Below are positions 34,678 through 51,217 of a stretch of DNA of 64,000 bases, one piece after another (within the stretch, counting starts at the first letter, position 1; every line of letters starts with the position of its first letter). The DNA lies in NCBI GenBank assembly GCA_038496445.1, contig JALMLS010000451.1, positions 62,001 to 126,000 on the forward strand, given 5' to 3'. This DNA is from Trichosphaerium sp. ATCC 40318. Lineage: Eukaryota; Discosea; Flabellinia; Trichosidae. The translations under genes and the position numbers were made by a program. The notes under the pieces are model-generated. The model had not been told where the DNA came from. It did not search any database and saw only the letters and a program-made list of their open reading frames with translations.

Positions 34678-35056
34678 ACAAGCCCTTTATTGTAATTATA
34701 CCATTGTAGTAACCAAGTAAACCCACCTTTACGGTGCCTTTTTAAAACATGCACAGTTGTTGAATTGTCCATGGAGTGCAGGAGTTTGTCATTGAAAAAT
34801 TTGTTGTTTGGTTGTTTGTGGCAAAATCAAATAACTTATTCGTATTGTAGGAAGCATAATCCAAAAGCGGTGTTGTTGCTTGATTGTTAAGGTTAAAGCC
34901 TAACACGTGATTTAGTTTCTGCCTTCTAGATGTTTTACGTGGCTGCCTGTTGCATAAAGTTCGCACAACACTATCGAGACGAAGTGCTTACTGGCTAAGA
35001 AAACATGAACAAAGTAAGATAAGTTAAGGAAAATTCGGTTTGTTTTAACTGAAAAC
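34678..35056. other. Gap between beta-tubulin and DUF3160 gene
   Basis: About 380 bp. A minus-strand frame (34,742-34,966) ends SCTPWTIQQLCMF and looks protein-like. It would need an upstream exon close to 35,000 to be a gene and I cannot join one cleanly. The gap must also hold the tubulin polyadenylation site and the promoter of the plus-strand gene at 35,057. Confidence 0.35.
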
Positions 35057-38000
35057 ATGAAGAGAAAGGCGTCACAGTCTGGAAACAGCATCCCTTTAAG
35101 CAAAAAAATGAAACCAACAGCGTCAACCGCAAAGGTTACAGATGTTCAGAAGTTGTATGAAGCGGAAATCGGGTCTTTTGATCAGTTTACTGCTAAGAAG
35201 TTCTCAGAGCAGATAGGTACGCGAGAACGCGTTGAGTAAGGTTTTTTTTTGTTCTGTTTAACAAAACCACAGCAAACAAGCCTTGGTTGGATTCAATAGA
35301 CCTGAAAGTTGAAGATGCGAAGTATTTCGAGTTATTTAATGCCGGTGGGTAACAACGGTGCTTTTGTCAATTTGACAGACGTTTAGATCCTGCCACAAGG
35401 TCAAATAAGCACTATGTTGCCGAAGATTTCCGTTTGGGTACAGACGAGATGGGATTACTCAAAAAAAACGGTTTTGTTGTCTCCTCTCGTTTAGGTGATG
35501 GAAGTCCAGGTACGCAATACTATTAAAGCTTTACAACGAAAGGAACTTGACACAGTTACAGGAAAAACGTATTTTAAAATTTTCTCAAACGACTTGCCTG
35601 TCTTCATTACAGCTGACTCAATGCTTCACGCGTGGCACTGGTACGAATGAATAGAGAAAGAGTCACCTTTTCTTTTTCAAAGCTTTCTCTTTGTTACTTC
35701 TTATTGCTGCCTTAGGTCCTTTGACAAGAGCACCATGGAGCTAGAGACGTACTACCACTCTCCAACCCTACGTGATATATTGTTGGGTATGCTCAAGGCT
35801 GTATCCGCGTTACGTAGGACTATCAAAAGTGACAGTGTATTCCACAAGTCATTGGACGACGCAGACTTGTTCCTTAAAGTAGCGTTACAGCTTCTCCGAT
35901 TCTCTAGTTCAAGAGACCTCGATAAAGCTCAGACCACTGTATCAGATCCTACCGGTGCTGTAAACAGCTTTACAAGAAAAGCACTGGCTGGTAAAGGCAC
36001 TGAAATTGTTGAGCTGTTTGGTGATAAACGGTACAAAAAAAAGTCAGCACCTTTTTTCTTCTTTTGACACGTGCACAGGAGCATCGATTTTTCCAATTTT
36101 ATACCACGAGGTCATTACGATAGAACCAAAGAGCTGCAATGTTATTTCAGAAGCTTTTCTTGGCTCTCTGGCATCGACTTTCGCATTGCCGGTGGTAAAG
36201 CTGCTGACAATGAAAATAACGCTAGACAACTTGCAAGTACCCTGGTATTATTCGAATTACTACGTACTTCCCGTGGTCTCAACAAGGTAAACATCATTCA
36301 TGTATTCATTTCATGTTACTTACAGAGTCTTAGTGGAAAGATTTACACAAGACAATTGCATTCTTTGCTGGCACTTCCGATGCTGCTGATTTTCATAATC
36401 TAGAAACAGTTTTGAGTTGGTGGGGTTGGGACAAGGACCCCTTGGGTAAAATCAAGACGGAAACCGATTTGATTAAGCTCCAAACATCCATCAATGTATC
36501 TAGAACAGGAAAAGTACTCATAAACACTGATCCTTCTAATCTAAAGCCTGACGAAAATAATACTCCTGATAGATGTGAATTTAGGTAAAAATATGCACTT
36601 CTCTTTTTTGACCTTTTTTTTGATAAAAAAAAACTTACCTCCATGTTCTAGATTCATTGGTGGCTGCTTTGTGCTTGACACGTGGGCCATGTCTAAGTTT
36701 GTAGGTAAAATGAAGGATCCAGCAACCCAGCAGGAGTTTACTAGGCGTACACTATCAAGTCTCGATATCGCATACTCTGTCCTTGTACGTGTATTCATCC
36801 AACCTTGCGTTAAGCATATCTCATCATGTTAGAATAACGAGGGAGCTGGTATGATAATCTCAGACCGAATCAACGGCAAAGTACCGCCTCCAGAACCCAA
36901 GAGGCGTACTGATGTCTTCTCCTACCAAGAAACGCCTAAAGCAGACTTGGGTGCCAAGATTGGCACTATCAAAGCCATCACCAGCAAGGGCTATCGAGAA
37001 AATAAGGTTGTAACTACCTTAGCTGTTGACGTTTACGAAAATGAACCTATTGACCACTTCTTGTTGGACATACTCAAAAAATACCTGGAAAGCCAAAAAC
37101 CAGTACAAGATGACTTGAGTTATCTCATGTGCGAAAAAAACCCAGCAGTGCGAACCTGTAATTTGCTTATCACTGTTTTAGGATCAACTGTTATAGTGAG
37201 GATTATGCAACAAGATATACTGATCAATCCAAACTCGTAACGGACTATGGTATCGGAAGTTCAGTGACTGAGGTTCACTTTACTTACATTAACATGAAAG
37301 ATGTACGCACTTTGGGTTTTAACACTTAGAACGTGCTTAAGCTTTGTAGCGCTTGAAGTGGGAGACAGGACCAGAAATATATCCACATCATATTCCATCC
37401 AAGCTACGTGATGGAAAACCTTTCCAACACCAACTCGAGGTGCGATGCCTAAAAGGTACTTGTAGGCTTATGATTTGTAGTGTGTAAGAAAGGTTATTAA
37501 TGACCTTCCGGATGAAATATGGAGTCAGTCAGTGTACAACATGTGGTTGACTGCATTGAGGGAACTATCAGCTGACACTACATCCGAAGCATACCCTCAA
37601 GGTATGCCTTAAATTGGATTGGATCATTTCTAACTGAACTGTTAGCAATGCGTACAAAAGCTTGGAAACTCAAGGACGTGAATACTCAAGCAGCATCTTG
37701 GACACAACTTCGTCATGACTTTATCCTTTATATCAAAAAACTAACGCTCCGTGGTGGTTGCTTTTATCCTGATGGCTATGTGGAACCACGTGTTAAAGCA
37801 CGTGATAAATATTAACTTTTTTTTGATAATTCGTCTCTCACGTGGTGCTAACTGGTTTTTCTTAGTTCTGGGAAGCCATGGAGAAAATGGCGTTGTTTCA
37901 AAGCAACATGTTACTAGCTCTGCCTTTCCCTAAGGGAAAGCATGACATAAAGGACTGGCAAGGAAAAGTTTACAAGACAATTAAATATGATGATATTAAA

Positions 38001-38679
38001 AACAATCAAGCCCAATTCTACCGTAACTTCGCAAATAAAATGGGTAGATTGAAGGATATTGCAGCAAAACAAGTTGCTGGAGTTAAGCACGGTGATAAAG
38101 ATGTAAAGTTTGTCAAAACCATAATGGAAAAATTGCAATTCGGTTCTGGACCTCCTATTCTCGAAGGTAATCAAACTACATTAGTTTTGAGGTGTCTTTC
38201 AGCGCTTTGCTCACCACTGACAATCCGCAACCAAATTCTAAATCGTATTGTAGGATGGTATCCAGGATTATTCTTTGGATCTAGGACTGGTTGTGTTGAC
38301 TATGATTCTGCTGTGGTTAGTTAATACAAATTAATTGGTTACTTCTTTTACCTTAACACATTGTGTTCCAGGTTGCTGACGTTTTCGATCATATGCCTGA
38401 TCCTCTAACACACGATGCTGGTGGAGTGCTACACCAAGGTATAGAGCCAGCTGTAAACAAATAACTCACCTGCCTTAATTACTAGGTGTAACAAACACTA
38501 CCAATTTGCTCTTAATTGCTGTCGATACGAAATCCGGAACAGCCATGTTTGCTGGGCCAACTATGGATCATTATGAGTTTGAAACTGCGCCTGGAGGGCG
38601 ATACACAGACAAGGAGTGGCAAAAATTATCATTGCGAAAACCTTCACGTCCTGCTTGGTTAAGTAATTTCATGGTATAG
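35057..38679 (+). CDS. DUF3160 domain protein
   Basis: Large protein of unknown function. A basic N terminus (MKRKASQSGNSIPLSKKMK) is followed by DUF3160 features: FRLGTDEMGLLKKNGFVVSSR, LPVFITADSMLHAWHRSFD, RGHYDRTKELQCYFRSFSWLSGIDFR and GWDKDPLGKIKTETDL. Next are FIGGCFVLDTWAMSKFV, DGYVEPRVK and FWEAMEKMALFQSNMLLALP. It ends APGGRYTDKEWQKLSLRKPS, WLSNFMV and TAG at 38,677. About fifteen short introns. The DUF3160 family is widespread in bacteria, dictyostelids and other protists with no assigned chemistry. One intron (37,798-37,865 or 37,793-37,865) contains two or three CACGTG motifs. The basic start could be a nuclear signal, but that is only inference. Confidence 0.85.
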
Positions 38680-38840
38680 TCGCAATGGACTGTGAAGCAT
38701 GACATGCGTCAACCTTTCAACCCCCTTACAAAAAGGAAATAAACTTAGTTTTAGCACATGTGACTATTGATGTAATCCATTGTGAGTTGCTGAAGTTATA
38801 CCAAGACTCTAGAGTTGATAGTGTTTGAAGATTTTTGGTT

Positions 38841-42351
<3,511 letters not shown>

Positions 42352-42638
42352 TCGAACTATTTACGCGTTGGCTACTCGTTGGAGCGATTGTTCTGTTTGG
42401 AGGTTAAGGCACGAGAATTATTGTCGTTGACACTTGTAAAAACTCTAACTAAAGTCGACAATGTCATTATTTTAGTCCAATAGGCTGTTTTTTAATGAAC
42501 GCAAGCAGAAATACGGTTGAAAACGCTATGCCATCGTAAACATTATTTTATACTCACTGGCCGTCACAATAGTTTATATGGTGAGCAAATACATCGTACA
42601 CAAAATTACAAACGTTTTTATGAAATTACAAGGTTAAT
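42352..42638. other. Intergenic gap
   Basis: About 290 bp between the LeuRS start and the UBL5 end. No open frame of note. It should contain the LeuRS promoter. Confidence 0.4.
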
Positions 42639-42860
42639 TTAGTTGTAGTACAGCTCCAAGCCCATACCGTCTTTGATTTCGTAGTCTTCTAATGTAATAT
42701 GATCCTTGTAAATAGTATACCATTTTTGCAAGCGAATCTTCTCTGGTTTGGTGCCTGTCTGCGCAGCGATGATCTTCTTTAGATCGCCGATTGTATCATC
42801 AGGATTACACTTTACGCGCACTTTCTTGCCAAGTCTGTCGTTTACAATAATTTCTATCAT
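42639..42860 (-). CDS. UBL5: Ubiquitin-like protein 5 (Hub1)
   Basis: A single-exon gene of 73 residues, the family's exact usual length. It starts [19 protein letters not shown] and contains [16 protein letters not shown], the invariant [16 protein letters not shown] and a C-terminal ELYYN with the double Tyr and no Gly-Gly. Hub1/UBL5 is a non-conjugated ubiquitin fold that binds spliceosome components (Snu66/Prp38-type HIND motifs) and tunes alternative 5' splice-site use. That role is notable given the unusual donor sites here. Confidence 0.97.
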   Translation of the reverse strand: MIEIIVNDRLGKKVRVKCNPDDTIGDLKKIIAAQTGTKPEKIRLQKWYTIYKDHITLEDYEIKDGMGLELYYN

Positions 42861-43083
42861 AGTAGGAGTGGTTTATAACGTTAGAACAGTATTCGAATGG
42901 TGTAATTGGCGCACTTATTTGTGATTAAGGCCACTTGAAAAAAGCAAAGAAAAGGGTATTACTTCCTTCTCATAACTACTGGTGAACACTCTTACATGGC
43001 TCTCACCGAAAGGTACAAATCAAATAGCAAAATTTTTATGACACTTGACACATTGCAATAATAATAAAAACTATTGCAATGTT

Positions 43084-43525
43084 TTACCATTGCAAGGATG
43101 AAGAAAGTTTACATGGTGGTTCTGTCGGATTAGCTGGCATAGTAGAGTGAGTTCCATCGCAGAAAGGAGGCGCTTTGGTGTATTTACAACCACAAATAAG
43201 GCTTAGTTTTGTGTTTGGTGCTGTAAAGACGACAGGTGCGAATTTAGGTTTGCCATCGTCTCCAAGAATTGTCAAATGTGTATTGTCGCAAAGCGGTTGG
43301 CTCTGAAGCTGTTTAGCACTATTTACATACACAGCTTACCTTGCTTGCGCCGCAACTGCACCATCTATAGCTCTTTCCAGGCTCTAATTGGAGAGTGTAT
43401 GGTGCGTACATTGGAATTTGAGGTATATGATCCGCAACGACGCTTCCAACACTGTGACTATATCATATTGTAAATAATTCGTACCACGCACGCTTTGTAG
43501 CTTCCTCCTTGTTGTTCTCAGCCAT
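43084..43525 (-). CDS. CISD3: CISD3-like protein with two CDGSH iron-sulfur domains
   Basis: Two CDGSH 2Fe-2S motifs in tandem, as in mitochondrial CISD3/MiNT. The first is YRWCSCGASK joined by splicing to SQPLCDNTHL (Asn replaces Gly). The second is ICGCKYTKAPPFCDGTHS. The preceding GSVV...PYTLQLEPGKSYRW matches the CISD3 lead-in. Start: the ATG at 43,525 (MAENNKEEATKRA) is the first in frame after a stop, with a GTACGAA intron close behind. It does not look like a typical presequence, so an extra upstream exon (an Arg/Ser-rich frame near 43,560-43,614) may supply a mitochondrial leader. Stop at 43,084. Confidence 0.85.
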
Positions 43526-43647
43526 CGATGTGTGGACCTACTGTAACACCTTGAATTATTAAACTTAGGCGGCTGGCTTGCTGTAACGGCCTTTAACTGT
43601 AAAACATTCAACAAAACATAACTTAAGCTTATTTTACAGTAACAACA

Positions 43648-45380
<1,733 letters not shown>

Positions 45381-45561
45381 GCAATAAACACGCCTTCTTA
45401 ATACTCATTTTGTTCCAGTTGTGATGTTTTACAGCTTAGTAATACCATCAAAATTCACGTCTCACAACGGATTGCCGTGGCGTTTTACAGTGCATTTCAA
45501 TATCCAAACTTTGGCCTTGTACTCTCTTGAGCCATAAACAACTACAGGCGTTCATACAGTT

Positions 45562-46986
45562 TTACTTTATTTCATTTGGGAGCATAACTGGCATTGGTGA
45601 TGTTTTTTTTGGAGGTGTAATAAGCGGTTTTACTTTTGAATTTACTTCCCGTTCAAACTGAACATGTGGTGCATGGTGCTTAATTGTAGCTGCAACTGCA
45701 TCAACGTCGATACCATCCCACCAATAAGGAACGGCAATAAGCGTAATACCTGCCCTTTCACATTCATGCAATTTCTCCGTGTCACGTGCTTCTCGAACGC
45801 TAACGGATAGTCCTTCTGGAAAGATTCTATCAAAATAGTGTTGTTCGCCTTGTAGATATTAATACCATTAAGGAAACAAATGAGCTCACCTTGATACTCA
45901 ACAGCAATATTAAAATCTGCTATAAATATATCTACAGTCATAACTGTTCCAGTAGACTTCTTTATACCAATACAATGCTCTTCACTTATCTGTGCTGAAG
46001 GCCATAATCTTTGAATAGTATGAAACAATAGCCTGGATAGATTTAACTTGACAGAAATTTCCAGAAAAGAATCAAAAGAACTATACCTTTGCATTGACTT
46101 CTTTGATGGTATGTCAAATTTTGACCAATCCCACACATAGAAAGGATCCAAAGTCTGCAACGCGTAAGGATAGTACGGACGTAATGCAGAACCGCCCAAA
46201 TCCTTTATGTTATTATATGAAACGCGGTACCTGAAAAACAAATGTGAGAAGCAAAAGGTACTTGTGAAAACAATAATACCAATCCTCCATTTTCTTTATA
46301 TGCAGGTCTGCTGAAATACTCTTCAGGAAATTACGTTGGTTGGTAGCTCTCGTCCAAAACCCATGGTCACGTGTCTTACGCTGCTCTAAGCGCGGAGCAT
46401 CAGGGTATAGCATGCTAATAGCACGTCGTAACGATCCACCATAGTGACTATTTTAAGTGTTTGTTGGCTTTTGACACATGATTGTTTTCATTTGCAATTG
46501 GCAGCTTTCTACGTACATGTTTAAGATTGATCCACCTCCTAGCTTCTTTACTTGAATAATTTTCACACGTTGCCAATCAGTTACATGCTTTACATTTAGT
46601 TTTTCAGCGATAGCCTCTAATTTTTGTATTTGATTCTCTGGTGAGCTCCAGTGCTTATGTGGAGCAACTCTATGACAGTTAGGCCACTTAGTGGCACGTT
46701 GTAAGCTTACTCAAATTTTGAATCATCCCAGTCATGTTTTGGATATGCCTTACGCAAGGAATTTATCAGAGGCCCATCGCTGTTGAGTTTAGGAGTGTTT
46801 TGTCAAGAAATGTTTAACGTACGTCTCTAAGGTATTCCTCGTTATACCTACACCTTTAACAGTAAATATTCTCTGTTTTGGTACAGTATACCAAGCATCT
46901 AGATGTTTGACACTTAATTTCTCTCCTAATCTATTAAACCTGTTCTTGTACGTAGCGTGTAAAGCCTGATAGTAAGCAACACGCAT
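45562..46986 (-). CDS. Tandem-repeat protein with C-terminal PD-(D/E)XK nuclease-like domain
   Basis: Three to four modules of the same family as 21,388-22,889: DAWYTVPKQ, AYPKHDWDDSKF, HWSSPENQIQKLEAIAEKLN, VTDWQRV, YGGSLRRAISMLYPDA, GFWTRATNQRNFLKSISADL, MEDWYYRVSYNNIKDLGGSAL. These end in VWDWSKFDIP. A C-terminal domain follows with VDIFIADFNIAVEYQGEQHY (Asp, then Glu-x-Gln), then REARDTEKLHECERAGITLI and AVPYWWDG. This spacing fits a Vsr/DUF559-like restriction-endonuclease fold. The tail is basic-proline-rich and ends MPVMLPNEIK. The E-x-Q exon join is exact. The modules could bind nucleic acid. I know such proteins from fungi and protists only as uncharacterised. Confidence 0.78.
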
Positions 46987-47294
46987 TTATAGCGGGTGTC
47001 ACATTATACAGAACAAACTACAAATAGCACAGTGGCTTAAAACAACTTGGCTCTTTTTTTCAGCCTAATCTTCCTTGTACATTAATTTTTTACTCTGGTA
47101 ATATCAAACAAACAGTTACAAGTGTTGGTTAAAGAAACATTTGTGCTACTTGGCGTGTGAATTCTCCCAGTGTAGAACTTCGTCGCAAGATAACCTGCAC
47201 ACTACTTACACCAAGCCAAGCCGCTGATCATATTCAACAAATTGTTCGCAAATTTTGGGTGCGCTTGCTTCGCCCCGCTTTATGTACACTAATA
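46987..47294. other. Intergenic gap
   Basis: About 310 bp between the repeat-nuclease start and the RING gene end. Only a short plus-strand frame (47,157-47,363), which runs antisense into the RING gene. No gene is called. Confidence 0.4.
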
Positions 47295-48874
47295 TTACAC
47301 TGCTTCATCTGGAGTTGCGTCAATTATTCTCTTACAGTAAGGGCAAGACTTATTGCGATGTAACCACTCATCAACGCCTGTAAAAAATACTTTTAGGAAC
47401 TCATAAAAAAATAAAACAAAACTCAGTGAAACGTACACTCAGCGTGAAAATGATGTTTGCAAGGCAAAGTACGTAATCCATCTCCGTCGTCATATTCGGA
47501 TAAGCAAATTGCGCACCTGAAACAAGGTAATCAGAGCCAATAATAAACAGCGGAAAAAACAAAAAAGAAAAGAGTCAAGCAGGACTTACTTTGCATCGTC
47601 TGCTTCATACATCCCTTCTGTAAATACAACCTCTTCTGTCGTTTTACCAATAACCTTATCTGAAGCGCCTTAAATATATATCAGTATTGTACGGTGCTTA
47701 CTTGTTAGTAAGTACCTCGATTTTCTGAGCGGAACAATGTTGGATGAAATATGTAAAGTAATCCCATGAACATCAACGAACAACAACAAAACATAAATGC
47801 CAGACCAACGATTGAAAGATGTAATATGATCAATGACATACAAAGGCGATATAAATGATGCGACTAAAATATCATCAGACGCGGTAAAAAAATATTTTTA
47901 AGTTCGTACGCAAGTTTTCGAACGGAAGGTCCAAACCATCCCCATTATGAACCAAAACAGCCAGAATAAATTGAGGATTCTCTCAAAGAAGAATACAACT
48001 TTTCTATGTAACCTTTGTTCGAGTAAGTTTAGCTCAAGTGCGTGAGTTAAAAGGATAAGTTTTTTTTGATTTTTATAATCATAATTTCTTTTCCACAAAA
48101 GTATACACGAGCTCACTCGTACAATAGCCAATTTTATACATACCTTTGAGACATTGTTAAATTCTCTTCGTTGTGTCGTCGTAGCATAGGTTTTATGACG
48201 TAGGCCAAGTACGTTTCAACAATTAATGTTAACACCTGAAAACATAAGAAAATCCACACCCACCTTTGCATGATAAGTAAAACAATTGTTGTAGGGCTAA
48301 TCAAGCTACTAGTTTTCGTAATTCATGAAAAAAAGATAGTGAGGTAATAACAGTACAAGTTTAAATGTATGTTGTTGGCGGTTCAGGTTACTAGCGAATA
48401 GAAACGTACTCTTTTAGTGGTTGATCGCAAGGTTTGTTCCTGTCAATTGTTGCGACGGTTGCTATAGGAATACAGACGCCCAAGAAATAAATACAGTACA
48501 GAAGATGAATCAGGCTGTTAAAAAATTGTTAGACGTTTTCTTTTAACACAAAACCACTTACCTTATCTTTCGCCTGGGCCTAGCTTCTGGTTCGTCGTCA
48601 TCCGGAGGAAATACAATGTGGTCGTTACCGTCTAATAAGCCACTCGCTTCATCATCAGACGCATTTAGCGCGTACAAGTCTAGATTCGCAAACTCATCGT
48701 CTGTTACAAAATCTCCTTGCTGAAACTGCGCAGGCTCATCTAATTCTATGGCTGCATCATCGTCAAGAGGCCCAAGGCTTTCTTCGAGCTAAAAACCAAT
48801 TAACACGCTTTGCCACATTTTTGCTAGCGAACTTGGTTTATGGTAGTCTCGTCAACTTCTTCTATATCAGACAT
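47295..48874 (-). CDS. Multi-pass membrane RING-H2 E3 ubiquitin ligase
   Basis: The N terminus ([13 protein letters not shown]) and a long acidic stretch ([39 protein letters not shown]) are cytosolic. Several hydrophobic segments follow: [19 protein letters not shown], a middle TM around 48,180-48,240, and [20 protein letters not shown]. The C-terminal RING-H2 reads [45 protein letters not shown] with the key Cys restored by splicing across a GTACGTT intron. All eight zinc ligands (C3H2C3) are present. It ends [12 protein letters not shown] at 47,295. The TM-then-RING layout matches plant At1g12760/At4g11680-type ligases. Some middle exons are uncertain. Confidence 0.85.
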
Positions 48875-49216
48875 CAACTAATGCCTCGTATTCAACCAAA
48901 ACGCCAACTTACATGGTAAAAACAAAGTACGCTCCGCCAAAAAACCTCGTGAAACACTTTCACCAAACGGAAGTGCGCAGGTCCGCGGTGTTACCATGGC
49001 GGTAAAAGCACTGCATCGTTGAAGCAACGATGGTACAATTGGCTTTTGTCCAACACAGAAAAACAACTTTCGCGCTCCTTTTTAAAGCACCCTCAACGCA
49101 ACAAACACAATGTAACAAGCACCGCTAACGCGAGTCGCGGGTTGTGATCACGTGATCACATTTAACTTTGACTTTTCGTAGTGAAATTTTCCAATTGTTT
49201 CAAACAAATACAAAAC
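48875..49216. promoter_or_regulatory. Divergent promoter region of RING gene and cathepsin L
   Basis: About 340 bp between divergent start codons. It contains a perfect 18-bp palindrome (next entry). A minus-strand frame with Cys/Arg-rich content (48,878-49,066) is judged a chance frame. Confidence 0.5.
49143..49160. promoter_or_regulatory. 18-bp perfect palindrome with CACGTG core
   Basis: TGTGATCACGTGATCACA reads the same on both strands and is centred on a G-box/E-box CACGTG. It lies about 57 bp upstream of the cathepsin L start codon and in the shared promoter with the RING gene. A dimeric bHLH or bZIP factor is the natural class to bind such a site. No binding data are available here. 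Confidence 0.6.
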
Positions 49217-50587
49217 ATGCAACGCCTCCTTCTACTAGCACTTGCCTTCGCGGTCTTGGCTTTCGCCGCCCATGGTAACGACTACAAACGTCAATTCACC
49301 CGCTGGGTCCGTACGCACGGTAAAACCTACAGTGCCACCGAATACCGCCCAAGGTACGCACTTTACAAGCAAATTAGGAAAAAAAATGATTCTGATACAC
49401 GTTTTTAGATTTAAAGTATGGAAGCGTAACGCTAAGTTCATCGAGCGCCACAACGCTGATGAGACCAAGACCCACAAAGTAGCAATGAACCACCTCGGTG
49501 ACTTGTCTAGCCTTGAATTCCGCTCTGTCTACCTTGGTTTCAACGGAAACACCAAATCTGGTGTCTCTGTAACTAGCGAGAGAGATGCTGCTGTACCAGA
49601 TACCTGGGATTGGAGGCCAAAAGGCGCTGTTACTCCTATTAAGAACCAAGGACAATGCGGTTCTTGCTGGTCGGTACGTAACCCCCGAAAATGCTTTTTC
49701 TTTACGCACTGTTTCACCATACGGTTACAGCGTATTTTTAGTTTTTTTATCGACTAATTCTCACGTGACCAAAGATTTATATTATTGTTTTAACTTTTCA
49801 TTATAGTTTTCTGCCGCCGAATCTACCGAAGGTTGTCACTTCCTCGACACTGGTAAACTCGTCGGTCTCTCTGAGCAAAATTTGATGGACTGTTCCCAAT
49901 CATACGGTAACCAAGGATGTAACGGTGGTTTGATGGACCAAGGTACGCGTTACCCTTTTTTTTTTTTACTTTTCGTACCCAATAACTAATTTTTTCAATT
50001 AGCTTTCGAGTACATCATCAAGAACGGTGGTATCGACACTGAATCTAGCTACCCGTACGCTCTTATTTTCTGATATTTCATAAATTTTCGTGTATTTTTC
50101 GGTCGTTTTTGGTACTAATCACGCTCTGCAGATACCAAACCGAGTCAACATTCGACTGCAGATACAAGGCCGCTAACTGCGGTTCTACCGTCACATCTTA
50201 CAAAGATGTTCCTTCTGGTGATGAGAACTCTTTGATGTCTTTCGTCTACGCTGCCCCTACCTCCGTAGCTATTGATGCTTCCCACCAATCCTTCCAATTC
50301 TACAGCTCTGGTGTCTACTATGAACCAGAATGCTCTTCCTCCCAACTTGACCACGGTGTTTTGGCCGTCGGATACGGTGCCTCAGGAAGCTCCGACTACT
50401 GGTACGCTACAATAACAAGCTCATAAGATACTTGATTTTTTTTATTGACTTCTTTTTTAGGATTGTCAAAAACTCATGGGGTGCCGGTTGGGGTGACTCT
50501 GGTTACATCATGATGAGCCGTAACCGCAACAACAACTGTGGTATCGCTACTTCTGCTTCCCGTCCTTTGGGTTGCAAAGACTGCTAA
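49217..50587 (+). CDS. Cathepsin L-like cysteine protease
   Basis: Papain-family (C1A) lysosomal or secreted protease. Signal peptide [21 protein letters not shown]29 propeptide with [32 protein letters not shown], and [11 protein letters not shown]. The mature enzyme starts near [26 protein letters not shown] carries the oxyanion Gln and catalytic Cys, and is joined by splicing to [41 protein letters not shown] (catalytic His) and [12 protein letters not shown] (catalytic Asn) complete the set. TAA at 50,585. About five introns, one beginning GTACGTAA. A typical digestive protease of phagotrophic protists. Confidence 0.96.
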
Positions 50588-51217
50588 ACTTCCCTTGTAC
50601 TTCGCGCATAATCAGCGAATTTTAAATAAACTTTTGTTTGATTTATTCTATTGTCAGTCAAATTAATTAGCTTCCGTCCAGATCATTTTTGAAGTCTTGA
50701 CGTTTAGTATCGACTATTGCTGGTAGTGTACCTTGTCCGTACAATTTCAAGTTAATAACCAACGGAGTTTATGCGGATAAACACTTGGATTGAAATACAA
50801 AAATGCCTACGCTAAAACGTGATATAAAAAGGTGCGCAAGCCAAATATTTCTATTTAATAACTCTAGTAGCCACATCGAGCGAATAAATTTACCTTGCTC
50901 CAATTAGCAATAGTAGTCTTATTTGCTACATAAAAAGGAAAGGAAATTGTGCGTAGCCGAGCAACATAACTCAGCATTTTTACATTGGCTCAAATGGAGG
51001 TAAAAGGGCTGGGAACATTACAAAATCACAATGTGTATAAATATGGAGGTTCTCGTCTTGGTTAACAATGTATGATTCACTTTATAAAGAACAAAGTAAA
51101 ACAGAAGCTTACTAATTTGACTGACAACTACAATATTGTTTGGTTGATTCGTTTACTCTCAAATAAATTTATTGTACAAAAAGTACTCATCTGAGTACGA
51201 TAAATTACATTTTAAAA
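50588..51217. other. Intergenic gap between convergent genes
   Basis: About 630 bp between the ends of cathepsin L (plus) and the GNAT gene (minus). AT-rich with no open frame above noise. A polyadenylation-like AATAAA lies at about 50,627. I see nothing else. Confidence 0.45.

Noticed and set aside
34742-35058. Small minus-strand gene between tubulin and DUF3160
   Set aside because: The frame ending at 34,742 is protein-like, but I could not join a start exon cleanly, and the candidate ATG overlaps the start codon of the plus-strand gene.
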